This document shows positions 41,231-51,005 of a stretch of DNA of 64,000 nt, piece after piece. Source of the stretch: an uncultured Alphaproteobacteria bacterium. GTDB lineage: Bacteria > Pseudomonadota > Alphaproteobacteria > Caulobacterales > Caulobacteraceae. Where the stretch lies: the NCBI GenBank assembly GCA_903860975.1, contig CAIOSI010000039.1:1-64000 (forward strand). Direction: 5' to 3'. The translations under genes were made by a program, and so were the position numbers. A model generated the notes under the pieces. That model made no database searches and had not been told where the DNA came from. It was given only the letters and a program-made list of their open reading frames with translations. Position 1 is the first letter of the stretch, and each line of letters begins with the position of its first letter.

Positions 41231-41659
41231 CTAGCGTTTGCGGAAGCGGCTTGCCTGAGCCGCCAGGGAGGCGCCCCAAGGGTCGGGGCGATCGTCTTCG
41301 GGCTGGAAGGGCAAAGCGCCGGCCACCCCGCGAATAGCAAGCCAGAGCTGCTGGTTGAAATGACCAAGGACGCGCAGAGGTCGTCGCTTGTCATCGGTGA
41401 CGTCCCAGCCTTCGGCCTCAAAGGCCGCAACTTGAGCCGCAATCGCCAGGCGCTCGGGGTTTTCCCAGCCGCTCGGCCGGGCATGGTTTTCGGCCTGTTC
41501 TGCGGTAAGGCCAAGGTTCGCCAGCGAACATTCATCGATCTCGGGATGCTCTGCGCGAGCCTCCGGTTCGGCGAACTCGCGCTTCAGCAGCGCGCGGTAC
41601 TCAAGATCCGCCACTCCAGGCAGGTCGATCAGTCGTCGAAGCACGGGCGGTCTATCCAT
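41231..41659 (-). CDS. Hypothetical protein
   Basis: A 142-residue acidic soluble protein: LRRLIDLPGVADLEYRALLK, NLGLTAEQAENHARPSGW, VAAFEAEGWDVTDDKRRPL and FNQQLWLAIRGVAG. No known domain recognised. It overlaps the preceding reading frame (41629-42021) by 31 bp in another frame, as seen in tight operons, and is followed after 9 bp by the 58-residue gene. Confidence 0.55.
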   Translation of the reverse strand: MDRPPVLRRLIDLPGVADLEYRALLKREFAEPEARAEHPEIDECSLANLGLTAEQAENHARPSGWENPERLAIAAQVAAFEAEGWDVTDDKRRPLRVLGHFNQQLWLAIRGVAGALPFQPEDDRPDPWGASLAAQASRFRKR

Positions 41660-42021
41660 CGGTCTGGCCTACCGCGGTTTGGGCGCGTCTGGGTGGAAAA
41701 AGGTAAGCAGGACTTTCGAAACCGCGCAGCCAGATGGTGCCTTTGATCAAAGAACCCTTCGGCAAACCACAGATCCCGCGGGTTCAACGGCTTTGCTGAT
41801 TTTACACCTCGGCCGATGCGCAGAGTAGGCGCGGCGGGTTCAAGGACCTCTGCGGCTGTTGCCGACAGATCGTATCCAAGCCGTTGTTTGAAGCGATCGG
41901 CCACTTGATCCGCAGGGACATACACGTGCGGCGCCCACACTGATGCAGATGCGTCAACGTGATGTCGCCGCGCTTCAAGCGGCCGCGCCCGGATGGCGGA
42001 TCTTGGTCTACCTGCGGGCAT
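41629..42021 (-). CDS. Hypothetical protein (likely real)
   Basis: A 130-residue frame, basic, with APHVYVPADQVADRFKQRLGYDLSATA and RDLWFAEGFFDQRHHLAARF, which reads as plausible protein. It starts 9 bp after the GDSL hydrolase stop and overlaps the following gene by 31 bp. No family recognised, and the N-terminus is Arg-rich, so the actual start may be internal. Confidence 0.4.
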   Translation of the reverse strand: MPAGRPRSAIRARPLEARRHHVDASASVWAPHVYVPADQVADRFKQRLGYDLSATAAEVLEPAAPTLRIGRGVKSAKPLNPRDLWFAEGFFDQRHHLAARFRKSCLPFSTQTRPNRGRPDRWIDRPCFDD

Positions 42022-42030
42022 AGCGAGGCG

Positions 42031-43239
42031 CTAGCGGAACAACGCCAGGTCGATGGCCTGACCCATAACACGGTAGCCCGCGTCGTTCGGGTGAAGCCAA
42101 TCGCCAGACTGCAGGTCGGCGCGCATCCGCTCAGGCTTCGCTGGATCGCGGACCGCGGCATCCAAGTCGATAACACCGTCAAACTCGTGGTTCGTGCGGA
42201 TCCAAGTATTGATCACCTGCCGAACAGCCTCGCCTGGCTCGGCGTAATAGGCAGCACCCCCATAGGGAAGAACCGTCGCGCCGATGATTTTGAGGCCGCG
42301 GGCGTGGGCTCGGACGATGAGCTGGCGGTAGCCGCTGATGAGGGACTGGGCGCTGGGTGGCGCTGTCTTGCTGGCCCCCAGATCGTTGACGCCTTCCAGG
42401 ACGACCACGTGAGTGACGCCAGGAACCGACAGGACGTCGCGGTCGAATCGGCTAAGCGCGCTCTGACCAAAGCTGACGATGGCACCGTCGCTGAGCACGC
42501 GATTGCCGCCGATACCAGCGTTGACGACGCCGTAGGGGGTTGCGGGGGTCTTTTCGACGAGACGCTCTGACAGGCGGTCCGGCCAGCGGTGGTTCGCACC
42601 CGTCGTCGATTTGAAGCCGTCGGTGATCGAATCCCCGAACGCCACGATGACTCTGGCGTTTGAGGCGGTTGTTTCAACATCAACCTCAGAGAGGAAAGCC
42701 CGATAACTGGCTGAGCCCTGAACGGGTGAGGTGTCGCTCGTCGTGTCGCCCAATGATACCTGAACGGCTTCCGAGCCGCTCATGTGGCAGGTGCAGCCGT
42801 TGGTGTCGCTCGGCAGATAGACGCTGACACGCAGACGGGCGAGCGATTTGGTCGGCAAACGGATAGGGTCACTGAGCAAAGGCGCTCCAGGCGGCGCAGT
42901 TGCGCTCAGCGCGTCGGAAAAATGGACCGTCCGAAGGCTGCCGTCCACCACCGTTCCGTGCTCATCGACCAGCGCGACACGTGCTGTGCCGATCGACAAC
43001 GGCTTGGTGCCATATTCATTGGAGAATCGCAGGCGCAGCGCCTGGCCGCCGGCGCTCAGACGCACAATCTGCGTGACGGTCTGGTTGTTGAAGGTCGGCG
43101 TGCCTCGGGCCGGGTTGTCGGCTGGCGCGGCCATGGGTGGAGCGGGCGATGCGCCCCAGCTGCCAACCCAGTGGGCGGATGCCCCGTGAGCCTGCGAGGC
43201 GGTTAGCGCAAGCGCGCAGATTAGGGCTGTCAGGCGCAT
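42031..43239 (-). CDS. Secreted SGNH/GDSL-family hydrolase
   Basis: A 402-residue exported esterase-like enzyme. Signal peptide LTALICALALTASQAHGA. An N-terminal beta-rich domain of about 170 residues (LSAGGQALRLRFSNEYG) precedes the SGNH catalytic domain: block I VAFGDSITDG with Ser, block II NAGIGGN, block III EGVNDLGAS and block V DWLHPNDAGY with Asp and His. All four SGNH blocks are present. Typical substrates are acylated sugars or lipids; unknown here. It leads an apparent operon with three small hypotheticals. Confidence 0.88.
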   Translation of the reverse strand: MRLTALICALALTASQAHGASAHWVGSWGASPAPPMAAPADNPARGTPTFNNQTVTQIVRLSAGGQALRLRFSNEYGTKPLSIGTARVALVDEHGTVVDGSLRTVHFSDALSATAPPGAPLLSDPIRLPTKSLARLRVSVYLPSDTNGCTCHMSGSEAVQVSLGDTTSDTSPVQGSASYRAFLSEVDVETTASNARVIVAFGDSITDGFKSTTGANHRWPDRLSERLVEKTPATPYGVVNAGIGGNRVLSDGAIVSFGQSALSRFDRDVLSVPGVTHVVVLEGVNDLGASKTAPPSAQSLISGYRQLIVRAHARGLKIIGATVLPYGGAAYYAEPGEAVRQVINTWIRTNHEFDGVIDLDAAVRDPAKPERMRADLQSGDWLHPNDAGYRVMGQAIDLALFR

Positions 43240-43327
43240 CTCGGTTTCCCCCGGTTAGCGGTTCATACTTGACCGCCGCCCTGTGACATTCCGATAAGTC
43301 GCCTCAGGGATCAACGGAGCGCTGAGC

Positions 43328-45001
43328 ATGAGCGAGCAAGTCGAACGCGAGGCGATGGAATATGACGTCGTGATCGTGGGGGCGGGGCCGTCGGGCTTGT
43401 CGGCCGCGATCCGACTGAAGCAGTTGGCTGCGGCCGCTGGAAACGAGATCAGTGTCGCGATCCTTGAAAAGGGGTCGGAGGTTGGCGCGCACATCCTTTC
43501 GGGCGCCGTGATCGATCCTAGCGGCATCGAGCAACTCCTGCCCAATTGGCAGGAGCTGGGGATTCCGCTGGAAACCAAGGTCACCCGCGACAAGTTCGTC
43601 ATGTTGGGTCCCCAGGGCGAGCTCGATATCTCATGGCTGCCGTTTCCGAAGTGGATGTTGAACCACGGGAACTACATTGCTTCGCTCGCCAACGTTTGCC
43701 GATCGCTGGCGCAGCACGCTGAGGCTCTGGGCGTAGAGATCTACCCCGGCATGGCCGCCTCGGAGGTGGTGTACAATGAAGCCGGCGGCGTAAAGGGCGT
43801 CGTGGCTGGCGTATTCGGGATAGGCAAGGACGGTCAGCCCACTGCTGACTACCAGCCTGGTATCGAATTGCACGCAAAGTACACAATGATCGGCGAGGGC
43901 GTGCGCGGCTCTCTGGCGAAGCAGCTGCAGGCGAAATTCAGCCTGGCTGAGGGCCGTGAGCCGCAAAAATTCGGCATCGGCATCAAGGAGTTGTGGCAGA
44001 TCCCGGATGCGGCCTTCGAGTCCGGCCTGACTCAGCACACCTTCGGATGGCCGCTGGATAATGCCACCGGCGGTGGTTCGTTCATGTATCATTTCGGGGA
44101 CAACTACGTGGCCATCGGCTTCGTGCTGCACCTGAACTACAAGAACCCTTGGCTCTCGCCGTTCGATGAATTCCAACGCTTCAAGACGCACCCTTCGATC
44201 AAGCGCTATCTCGAAGGCGGCAAGCGCATCGCTTACGGCGCGCGGGCCATTACCGAGGGCGGGGCGCAGTCCCTGCCGCGGCTATACTTCCCCGGCGGTG
44301 TTTTGCTGGGCTGCTCGGCGGGCATGGTCAACGTGCCACGAATCAAGGGTAGCCATAACGCAGTGAAGAGCGGAATCTTAGCGGCAGAGGCGGCTTATTC
44401 GGCGATCCAGGACGGCCGCTCCGGTGACGACCTTATCGCTTACGAAGAGACCTACCAGAAATCGTCAATCGCCAAGGAGTTGTGGAACGTCCGCAACTTC
44501 AAGCCGCTATGGTCGAAGTTTGGCACCATTCCGGGCCTGGTTCTGGGCGGCATGGATGCGATGATCGCGACGATTTTTGGCGGATGGTCGCCGTTCGGCA
44601 CGCTGAAGCACGGCAAGAGCGACGCGGACTCGACGGGTCTGGCCAAAGACTACACGCCCATCTCCTATCCCAAGCCGGATGGGGTTTTCAGCTTCGACAA
44701 ACTTTCGAGCGTCTTCCTGTCGAGCACGAACCACGATGAGAACCAGCCTGCCCACCTGAAACTCAGCGACCCGGCGGTGCCGATCTCAATTAACCTGCCA
44801 AAATTTGGGGAGCCGGCGAGGCTTTATTGCCCAGCGGGGGTCTACGAGGTGCTTTACGACGATAAGGGTGAGAACCCGAAGTTCCAGATCAACTTCCAAA
44901 ACTGTGTCCACTGTAAAACCTGTGACATCAAGGATCCGTCGCAGAACATCAATTGGACGACGCCTCAGGGCGGGGACGGTCCAAACTATCCAAATATGTA
45001 A
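43328..45001 (+). CDS. Electron transfer flavoprotein-ubiquinone oxidoreductase
   Basis: A 557-residue membrane-associated flavoprotein passing electrons from ETF to ubiquinone. FAD motif DVVIVGAGPSGLSAAIRL (about 14-31), conserved GGVLLGCSAGMVNVPRIKG, and the C-terminal 4Fe-4S ferredoxin-like segment CVHCKTCDIKDPSQNINW. It serves acyl-CoA dehydrogenases, including probably the one at 9-10 kb. A TTGACC with a GATAAG 18 bp later lies upstream at 43268-43297 and could be its promoter. Length typical of the bacterial enzyme. Confidence 0.95.
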   Translation: MSEQVEREAMEYDVVIVGAGPSGLSAAIRLKQLAAAAGNEISVAILEKGSEVGAHILSGAVIDPSGIEQLLPNWQELGIPLETKVTRDKFVMLGPQGELDISWLPFPKWMLNHGNYIASLANVCRSLAQHAEALGVEIYPGMAASEVVYNEAGGVKGVVAGVFGIGKDGQPTADYQPGIELHAKYTMIGEGVRGSLAKQLQAKFSLAEGREPQKFGIGIKELWQIPDAAFESGLTQHTFGWPLDNATGGGSFMYHFGDNYVAIGFVLHLNYKNPWLSPFDEFQRFKTHPSIKRYLEGGKRIAYGARAITEGGAQSLPRLYFPGGVLLGCSAGMVNVPRIKGSHNAVKSGILAAEAAYSAIQDGRSGDDLIAYEETYQKSSIAKELWNVRNFKPLWSKFGTIPGLVLGGMDAMIATIFGGWSPFGTLKHGKSDADSTGLAKDYTPISYPKPDGVFSFDKLSSVFLSSTNHDENQPAHLKLSDPAVPISINLPKFGEPARLYCPAGVYEVLYDDKGENPKFQINFQNCVHCKTCDIKDPSQNINWTTPQGGDGPNYPNM

Positions 45002-45067
45002 CGGTCTTCTGCTGTCGGGACCGCATGCCGCCTTGCCGCGGCCATTCTTAGGTCCGAAGGTCTGCTG

Positions 45068-46765
45068 ATGCGATTGTCTCTGCTGCTTACCGCTGCACCG
45101 CTTGTTTTCCTCGCCGCATGCGCGGGTGCGCCCGGCTCATCGAGCCTGGGTGAAACCGGCGCCCTCGCGGCAAAAATCTCGCCCTACGGCATGTTCTTGG
45201 CCGGCGAGTCGGCGCTGAACAACGGCAAGAACAGTGACGCGGCCCGCTTCTTTGACCAGGCGCGGAGCCAGACCGGCGATGCGATGATCGGCGAAAAGGC
45301 CTTCACAGCCGCACTCCAGTCTGGAGACGTGCAAAAGGCCGCCCTGCTGGCGCCAAGTGGTGATGAGGCGAGTGAAGCCGACAAACGATTGGGTAAGTTG
45401 GTGGTCGCAGTGGAAGCCTTGACTGAGGGGCGGGGCAAGGACGCGCAAGCCCTGATGGCCAAGGACGCGATAGCGTTTCCGCACAACCTGGCGACGGCCT
45501 TGTTATCGCCTTGGGCCGCGGCGCAGGCCGGCGATTTGGAAGGCTCCCTTGTCCGGCCTCAGGTGCGCGGTGACCGCTTGGTGGATTATTTTGGACAGCT
45601 CGGCCAGGCGGCCCTCTTCGAGCGCGCCAAAAAATTTGACGAAGCTGAGACGGATTTCAAAGCCCTGGTATCGTCTGGCGCGCCAACGGAAATGGCTGTC
45701 CTGGGCTACGGTGGGTTCCTGGAACGGCGCGGTCGCAAGGTTGATGCTTTGGCGCTCTACGCAGAGCAACTGGCTCGAGAGCCTGAGAGCGTTGCCATAA
45801 AGTCCGCCCAGGCCCGTGCTTCATCGGGTAAGGCCCCCCCGCCGATGCCGACGATCCGCCAGGGCGCTGCCCAGGCTATGCTTGCGCCGACGGCCACGAT
45901 GGTCGGCGCGAAACAGACCCTGCTGGCGCTGGACTATCTCAGATTAATCATCCGCCTCGACCCCCAGAGGGACGATGCCTGGGTCATGGTTGGCGATCTC
46001 ATGCAGGGCTCCGGCGATTTGGAAGGCGCGCGCGCCGCCTTCAGCCATCCCAAGGCCTCATCGCTGGAATATGCGACGGCCCAGGCAAAGCTGGCGTGGA
46101 CCTACCAGAACGCCGACGACAAGCTGACTGCGCTCAAGCTCGCCCGAGCCGCCGCCGCCGCAGGCGGCACAGAGGCTAGGGTGACGCTGGCCGATCTGTT
46201 GCGGTCTGACGAGCAATACCCCGAGGCCGTGCAGGTGCTGAACGGCATAATCGCTGGGGCCAAAACCCCGGACTGGCGACTGCTCTATTCTCGGGGCGTC
46301 GCCTACGAACGCATGAACCGTTGGCCCGAAGCCCAGGCCGATCTGCAGGCGGCGCTTAAAATCCGTCCAGAGGATCCAGAACTTTTGAACTACTTGGGTT
46401 ACTCCTGGATCGACCGCGGCCAGCACCTCGACGAGGCGCGCGCCATGATCGAAAAAGCTGTCGCCGCCGACCCGCGCTCTGGCGCAATGATCGATTCCCT
46501 AGGCTGGGCCTTCTACCGGCTGGGCGATTACAAAATGGCCGTTGAGAAGCTCGAGGAGGCTGTCGAACTGGAGGCTGGCGATCCAGAGATCAACAACCAC
46601 CTCGGTGACGCCTACTGGAAAGTCGGACGCAAGGACGAAGCGCAGTTTCAGTGGCGCCGCGTGCTGACATTGAAGCCTGACGATAAGATCAAAGCCAATG
46701 CTGAAGCCAAGCTTTTATCAGGCGTTGGCCCCGAGGGGCCCGCGCCAAAGCTCGCCGGAAGTTAG
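45068..46765 (+). CDS. TPR-repeat lipoprotein
   Basis: A 565-residue lipoprotein with signal LTAAPLVFLAACAGAP and lipobox Cys near residue 18. Multiple tetratricopeptide repeats follow, clear at YLGYSWIDRGQHLDEARAMIE, SLGWAFYRLGDYKMAVEKL and HLGDAYWKVGRKDEAQFQW. It probably acts as a periplasmic scaffold on the outer membrane. The stop is two bases before the ispE GTG, so the pair is likely co-transcribed, as in Caulobacter relatives. Confidence 0.88.
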   Translation: MRLSLLLTAAPLVFLAACAGAPGSSSLGETGALAAKISPYGMFLAGESALNNGKNSDAARFFDQARSQTGDAMIGEKAFTAALQSGDVQKAALLAPSGDEASEADKRLGKLVVAVEALTEGRGKDAQALMAKDAIAFPHNLATALLSPWAAAQAGDLEGSLVRPQVRGDRLVDYFGQLGQAALFERAKKFDEAETDFKALVSSGAPTEMAVLGYGGFLERRGRKVDALALYAEQLAREPESVAIKSAQARASSGKAPPPMPTIRQGAAQAMLAPTATMVGAKQTLLALDYLRLIIRLDPQRDDAWVMVGDLMQGSGDLEGARAAFSHPKASSLEYATAQAKLAWTYQNADDKLTALKLARAAAAAGGTEARVTLADLLRSDEQYPEAVQVLNGIIAGAKTPDWRLLYSRGVAYERMNRWPEAQADLQAALKIRPEDPELLNYLGYSWIDRGQHLDEARAMIEKAVAADPRSGAMIDSLGWAFYRLGDYKMAVEKLEEAVELEAGDPEINNHLGDAYWKVGRKDEAQFQWRRVLTLKPDDKIKANAEAKLLSGVGPEGPAPKLAGS

Positions 46766-46767
46766 CG

Positions 46768-47655
46768 GTGACGCGCGCGGCCTTCGCGCCCGCCAAGGTG
46801 AACCTGTTCTTGCATGTGGGCGCTCCTAAGGATGCCTATCACCCGATCTGCAGCCTGATGGTCTTCGCCGATATCGGCGATCGGGTTTCGACTTTTGACG
46901 CAGAAGCCTTGGCAGTGCGGGTGGCCGGGCCCTTTGCACAAGCTCTGAGGACTCAACACGACAATCTCGTCCTTATGGCGGCCAGAGCACTGATCGCAGA
47001 GGTGCACCGCCCTGTCGCGCCGATCGGGCTTAGTCTCGAGAAGCGTCTGCCTGTCGCTTCAGGTCTGGGCGGCGGCTCCAGTGACGCGGGTGCGACGCTG
47101 CGCTTGTTGCGTGAAATCCTAGATCTTCCGGTCGACAATGATCGCTTGGAGGTCCTGGCGGCCTCGTTGGGGGCCGATGGTGCGGCCTGCCTTTGGGGTG
47201 CGCCGGTATTGGCGCAAGGGCGAGGAGAGCTTCTGTCGCCTGCGCCTCGATTGCCGCCGCTCGATGCTGTGCTCGTCAATCCCCGGGTCGCCGTTTCGAC
47301 GGCAGAGGTCTATCGACGTTTCGATGCGCAAGCCCAGTTTGGCGATATCATTGCGCCTGTTGCGCCGGATGAGTTTGAGGATGCTACCGATCTTGCCGCC
47401 TGGCTTTCCGTCCAGCGCAACGATCTTGAGGCACCGGCGATTGCGCTGGCGCCCGCTGTCGGAGCCGTTCTGGAGACCCTAGCCGAGGAGCCGGAAACCC
47501 TGCTGGCCCGTGTCTCCGGGTCTGGCGGCACCTGTTTTGCTCTCTGCGCCAGTGACATCGAAGCCGAAAGTCTGGCTGAGCGGCTCTGCGCGATGGCACC
47601 CAATTGGTGGGTTCAGCGTTGCCGCCTGGGCGGCCCCTGGCCGGATCCGGAATAG
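46768..47655 (+). CDS. ispE: 4-diphosphocytidyl-2-C-methyl-D-erythritol kinase
   Basis: A 295-residue GHMP kinase in the MEP isoprenoid pathway. N-terminal APAKVNLFLHVG, phosphate loop LPVASGLGGGSSDAGATL (about 90-107) and C-terminal VSGSGGTCFALCAS, all intact. Starts with GTG; GGAAG lies upstream within the end of the TPR gene. A bidirectional terminator hairpin follows. Confidence 0.93.
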   Translation: MTRAAFAPAKVNLFLHVGAPKDAYHPICSLMVFADIGDRVSTFDAEALAVRVAGPFAQALRTQHDNLVLMAARALIAEVHRPVAPIGLSLEKRLPVASGLGGGSSDAGATLRLLREILDLPVDNDRLEVLAASLGADGAACLWGAPVLAQGRGELLSPAPRLPPLDAVLVNPRVAVSTAEVYRRFDAQAQFGDIIAPVAPDEFEDATDLAAWLSVQRNDLEAPAIALAPAVGAVLETLAEEPETLLARVSGSGGTCFALCASDIEAESLAERLCAMAPNWWVQRCRLGGPWPDPE

Positions 47656-47665
47656 CGCAAACGAA

Positions 47666-47691
47666 AACGGAGGCCCCGAAGGACCTCCGTT
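47666..47691. terminator. Bidirectional terminator between ispE and amt
   Basis: AACGGAGG (47666-47673) pairs with CCTCCGTT (47684-47691), 8 bp around a 10-nt loop. On the minus strand the stem runs into TTCGTTT. It separates convergent ispE and the Amt gene. Confidence 0.65.
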
Positions 47692-47717
47692 CCGTAGATT
47701 GACCCTTCAGCGCGTGC

Positions 47718-49181
47718 TTAGCCGTGCACGACTTCGCCGTGGAGATTGATGTCGAGACCTTCGACTTCAACCTCTTCGCTGACCCTAAGGCCGATCGTGT
47801 ATTTGATCACCAGCAGGATCGCGAACGTGACGATGCCACAGTAGAGAAAGGTTGCCCCGACGTCGTAGAACTGCAGAACCATCTGGTGGGGGTTACCCTC
47901 CAGCAGGCCGCCCTTCGGCGCAGAAACAGGGTTGATCAGCTTGCTGGCGAAAACGCCGGTCAAGATGGCCCCCAGCGCCCCGCCGACGCCGTGCACGCCC
48001 CAGCAATCCAGAGCGTCGTCGTAGCCCAGTAGCTTCTTCACATGAACCGCGGAGGTGTAGCAGACCACGCCAGCGGCGAGGCCTATGATCAACGCACCCA
48101 TCGGATTGACGAAGCCCGAAGCCGGCGTGATTGCCACCAAGCCCGCCACCGCGCCGGATACCATGCCCAGCACGGACGGCTTCTTGGAGATGATCCACTC
48201 CGCAAACATCCAGGCCAGCGCTGCCGCAGCGGTAGCAATTTGGGTTGCGACGGCTGCCATGCCAGCGTTGACGTTGGAGGTTACAGCCGAGCCGGCGTTG
48301 AACCCGAACCAGCCCACCCAGAGCAGGGACGCGCCGATGACCGAGTAGGCGAGGTTGTGCGGTGCCATGTTCTCAGTGCCCAGTCCCTTACGCTTGCCCA
48401 GCATGAGAGCCGCCACCAAGCCTGCGGTACCGGCATTCAAATGCACGACCGTTCCGCCGGCGTAGTCCAGCGCGCCCATCGAGCCGAGCCAACCGCCACC
48501 CCAAACCCAGTGAGCGACCGGGCAGTAGACGAGCAGTAGCCAGGCGGCCATGAAGGCCAGGAAGGCGGAGAACTTCATTCGATCGGCCAAGGCCCCGGCG
48601 ATCAGGGCGGGGGTAATGATCGCAAAGGTCATCTGGAAGAACATGTAGACTGACTCAGGAATTGTCGGCGCCAGCGTGCTGGTGGCGTTCAACCCCATCG
48701 GTCCGAGCAGCAGGTACTTTACGCCACCGATAAGGGCGTTGTTCTTGCCGCCGTCCGTGAAGGAGATGGAATAGCCGATCACCATCCAAAGCACGGTGAT
48801 TAACGCGGTTGCCGCGAAGCTCTGGGCAAGGGTGGCCAAGATGTTCTTCTTGCGCACCATGCCGGCGTAGAAGAGCGCCAGGCCCGGAATGGTCATCATG
48901 AGGACCAGCACAGAGGAGGTCAGCATCCAGGCTGTGTCACCGGAGTCAATTTTCGGCGGTGTTGGCGCCGCTGCCGGAGCTGCCGGTGCAGGCACTGCGG
49001 CAGCCGCTGCAGGCGTGGTGGCCGCGGCTGGCGTCGCCGTTTCGACCGAAGCGGCCGCGACGGGTGCCGGCGTCGCCGGCGCAGCTGCGGTCTGTGCGAT
49101 CGCAGAGCCGGCGAGCGGACCTCCGATCACGGCGGCTGCGAGCAAGAGCCCGGTGAGCCTTTTCAATCCAATGCGTTTCAT
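47718..49181 (-). CDS. amtB: Ammonium transporter with N-terminal signal-like extension
   Basis: A 487-residue Amt channel. Residues 1-75 form a signal peptide (TGLLLAAAVIGGPLAGSAIA) and an Ala/Pro-rich linker, before the canonical SGDTAWMLTSSVLVLMMT. Pore marks VAHWVWGGGWLG, GGTVVHLNAGTAG and WGVHGVGGALG (both pore His), GFNAGS and a C-terminal tail ending INLHGEVVHG. The cleaved N-terminus is known in some AmtB proteins. Preceded by glnK, 26 bp away, so it is the P-II-regulated Amt, unlike the copy at 15.3 kb. Confidence 0.95.
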   Translation of the reverse strand: MKRIGLKRLTGLLLAAAVIGGPLAGSAIAQTAAAPATPAPVAAASVETATPAAATTPAAAAAVPAPAAPAAAPTPPKIDSGDTAWMLTSSVLVLMMTIPGLALFYAGMVRKKNILATLAQSFAATALITVLWMVIGYSISFTDGGKNNALIGGVKYLLLGPMGLNATSTLAPTIPESVYMFFQMTFAIITPALIAGALADRMKFSAFLAFMAAWLLLVYCPVAHWVWGGGWLGSMGALDYAGGTVVHLNAGTAGLVAALMLGKRKGLGTENMAPHNLAYSVIGASLLWVGWFGFNAGSAVTSNVNAGMAAVATQIATAAAALAWMFAEWIISKKPSVLGMVSGAVAGLVAITPASGFVNPMGALIIGLAAGVVCYTSAVHVKKLLGYDDALDCWGVHGVGGALGAILTGVFASKLINPVSAPKGGLLEGNPHQMVLQFYDVGATFLYCGIVTFAILLVIKYTIGLRVSEEVEVEGLDINLHGEVVHG

Positions 49182-49207
49182 TTCAAATGTCCCCTTGTTC
49201 TTGATCG

Positions 49208-49910
<703 letters not shown>

Positions 49911-50537
49911 ATGCCGATCCATCGCTTGCTGACCGCTGCCGCGGCCGTTTCCCTGATCGCCGGCGCCGCCATGGCCCAGACCCCGGCTCCAGCCGCCCCA
50001 GCTCCGGCGGCTGCGCCCGGCGCTAAGCTGGCTCCGAACGGCGACCTAATCACGACGCTGAAGATGAGCACCCAATTCACGACCTTCGTGAAAGCGCTCG
50101 AGGCGACCAACTTGTCGAGCCTGCTCAAGGCGAGCCCGGGCCTGACTGTTTTTGCACCCACCGACGCGGCTTTCCCACAAGCCAAGCTGGATGGCCTGAT
50201 TGCCGATAAAGCAGGGCTTCAGAAGATGCTGCTGCACTACATCATCAATGCAAAGATCGACTCCACGAAGATCAAAGGCACCCATGGTCCTGTGGCTTCG
50301 GGCGCAGGCGACCAGATCGTCCTTGATGGCACAGCAGATGTGTTCAAGGCCGACAACGCAAACATCATTCAGGCTGACGTGGTGACCTCCAACGGCCTCA
50401 TCCATGTGGTCGACGCCTTGATGATCGCAGGTTCGGTCCCCGCGACCCTGCCACCGCCGCCTCCCGAACCGGAAGCTGCGCCGGCACCAGCGGCCGAGCC
50501 TGTCGCCAAGGCACCGGTTAAAAAGAAGAAGAAATGA
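49911..50537 (+). CDS. Secreted fasciclin-domain protein
   Basis: A 208-residue exported protein: signal peptide AAAAVSLIAGAAMAQ, Ala/Pro linker, then a fasciclin domain with FTTFVKALEATNLSSLLK, LTVFAPTDAAFPQAKL and VVTSNGLIHVVDALMI. The C-terminus is Pro/Ala/Glu-rich and ends in five lysines. Fasciclin domains mediate adhesion or cell-surface interaction. It is followed by another small secreted gene after 56 bp. Confidence 0.85.
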   Translation: MPIHRLLTAAAAVSLIAGAAMAQTPAPAAPAPAAAPGAKLAPNGDLITTLKMSTQFTTFVKALEATNLSSLLKASPGLTVFAPTDAAFPQAKLDGLIADKAGLQKMLLHYIINAKIDSTKIKGTHGPVASGAGDQIVLDGTADVFKADNANIIQADVVTSNGLIHVVDALMIAGSVPATLPPPPPEPEAAPAPAAEPVAKAPVKKKKK

Positions 50538-50593
50538 ACCTTCAGCGGTGTTGGGTCTTTAGCTACCGACAAAGGTAACCGGAGACCCACGCC

Positions 50594-50896
50594 ATGAAGA
50601 TCGCTCAACTGCTCACGGCGCTCGCCGCGACCGCTCTAATTGGCGGCGTGGCGTGCGCGCAGTCGACCACAACCAAGACAAAAGCTGTTCCCGCGCCATC
50701 GCCCACAGCTTCTTCGATCGACGCTCCCACGGGGACGGCGGTCGCGACGTCCGTGACAACGACGGAGCCGTCCGGCGCAACGGTTACGAGCACCCTGGTC
50801 ACCAATGGTCCGGTCCCCGACACGCGGGCGAACCGAGCCAGGTATGGCCAGCCGATGTCCAACGCTGGCAAGCGAACGCCAGCAAAGGGTAATTAA
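50594..50896 (+). CDS. Small secreted protein of unknown function
   Basis: A 100-residue protein with signal peptide [18 protein letters not shown] followed by a Thr/Val/Ser-rich low-complexity stretch and a basic tail ([20 protein letters not shown]). A Cys in the signal end (ACAQ) could be a lipobox but the pattern is weak. No family recognised. The ribosome site GGTAACCGGAG precedes the ATG. Confidence 0.55.
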   Translation: MKIAQLLTALAATALIGGVACAQSTTTKTKAVPAPSPTASSIDAPTGTAVATSVTTTEPSGATVTSTLVTNGPVPDTRANRARYGQPMSNAGKRTPAKGN

Positions 50897-50941
50897 CAAA
50901 GGCTGCATTGGGCGCTTTGGGCGGGTTGAAGCCAAGGTCGG

Positions 50942-50970
50942 CGGGCCCTATGGTCCGGCGACTTTTTTTT
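50942..50970 (+). terminator. Intrinsic terminator before glyQ
   Basis: CGGGCC (50942-50947), loop CTAT, GGTCCG (50952-50957) with one G-T pair, then a run of eight T (50963-50970). It ends the secreted-protein transcript and separates it from glyQ. Confidence 0.6.
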
Positions 50971-51005
50971 GCGCCTGCGAACAGCCCCAAATCCTAAAAG
51001 CTCCC

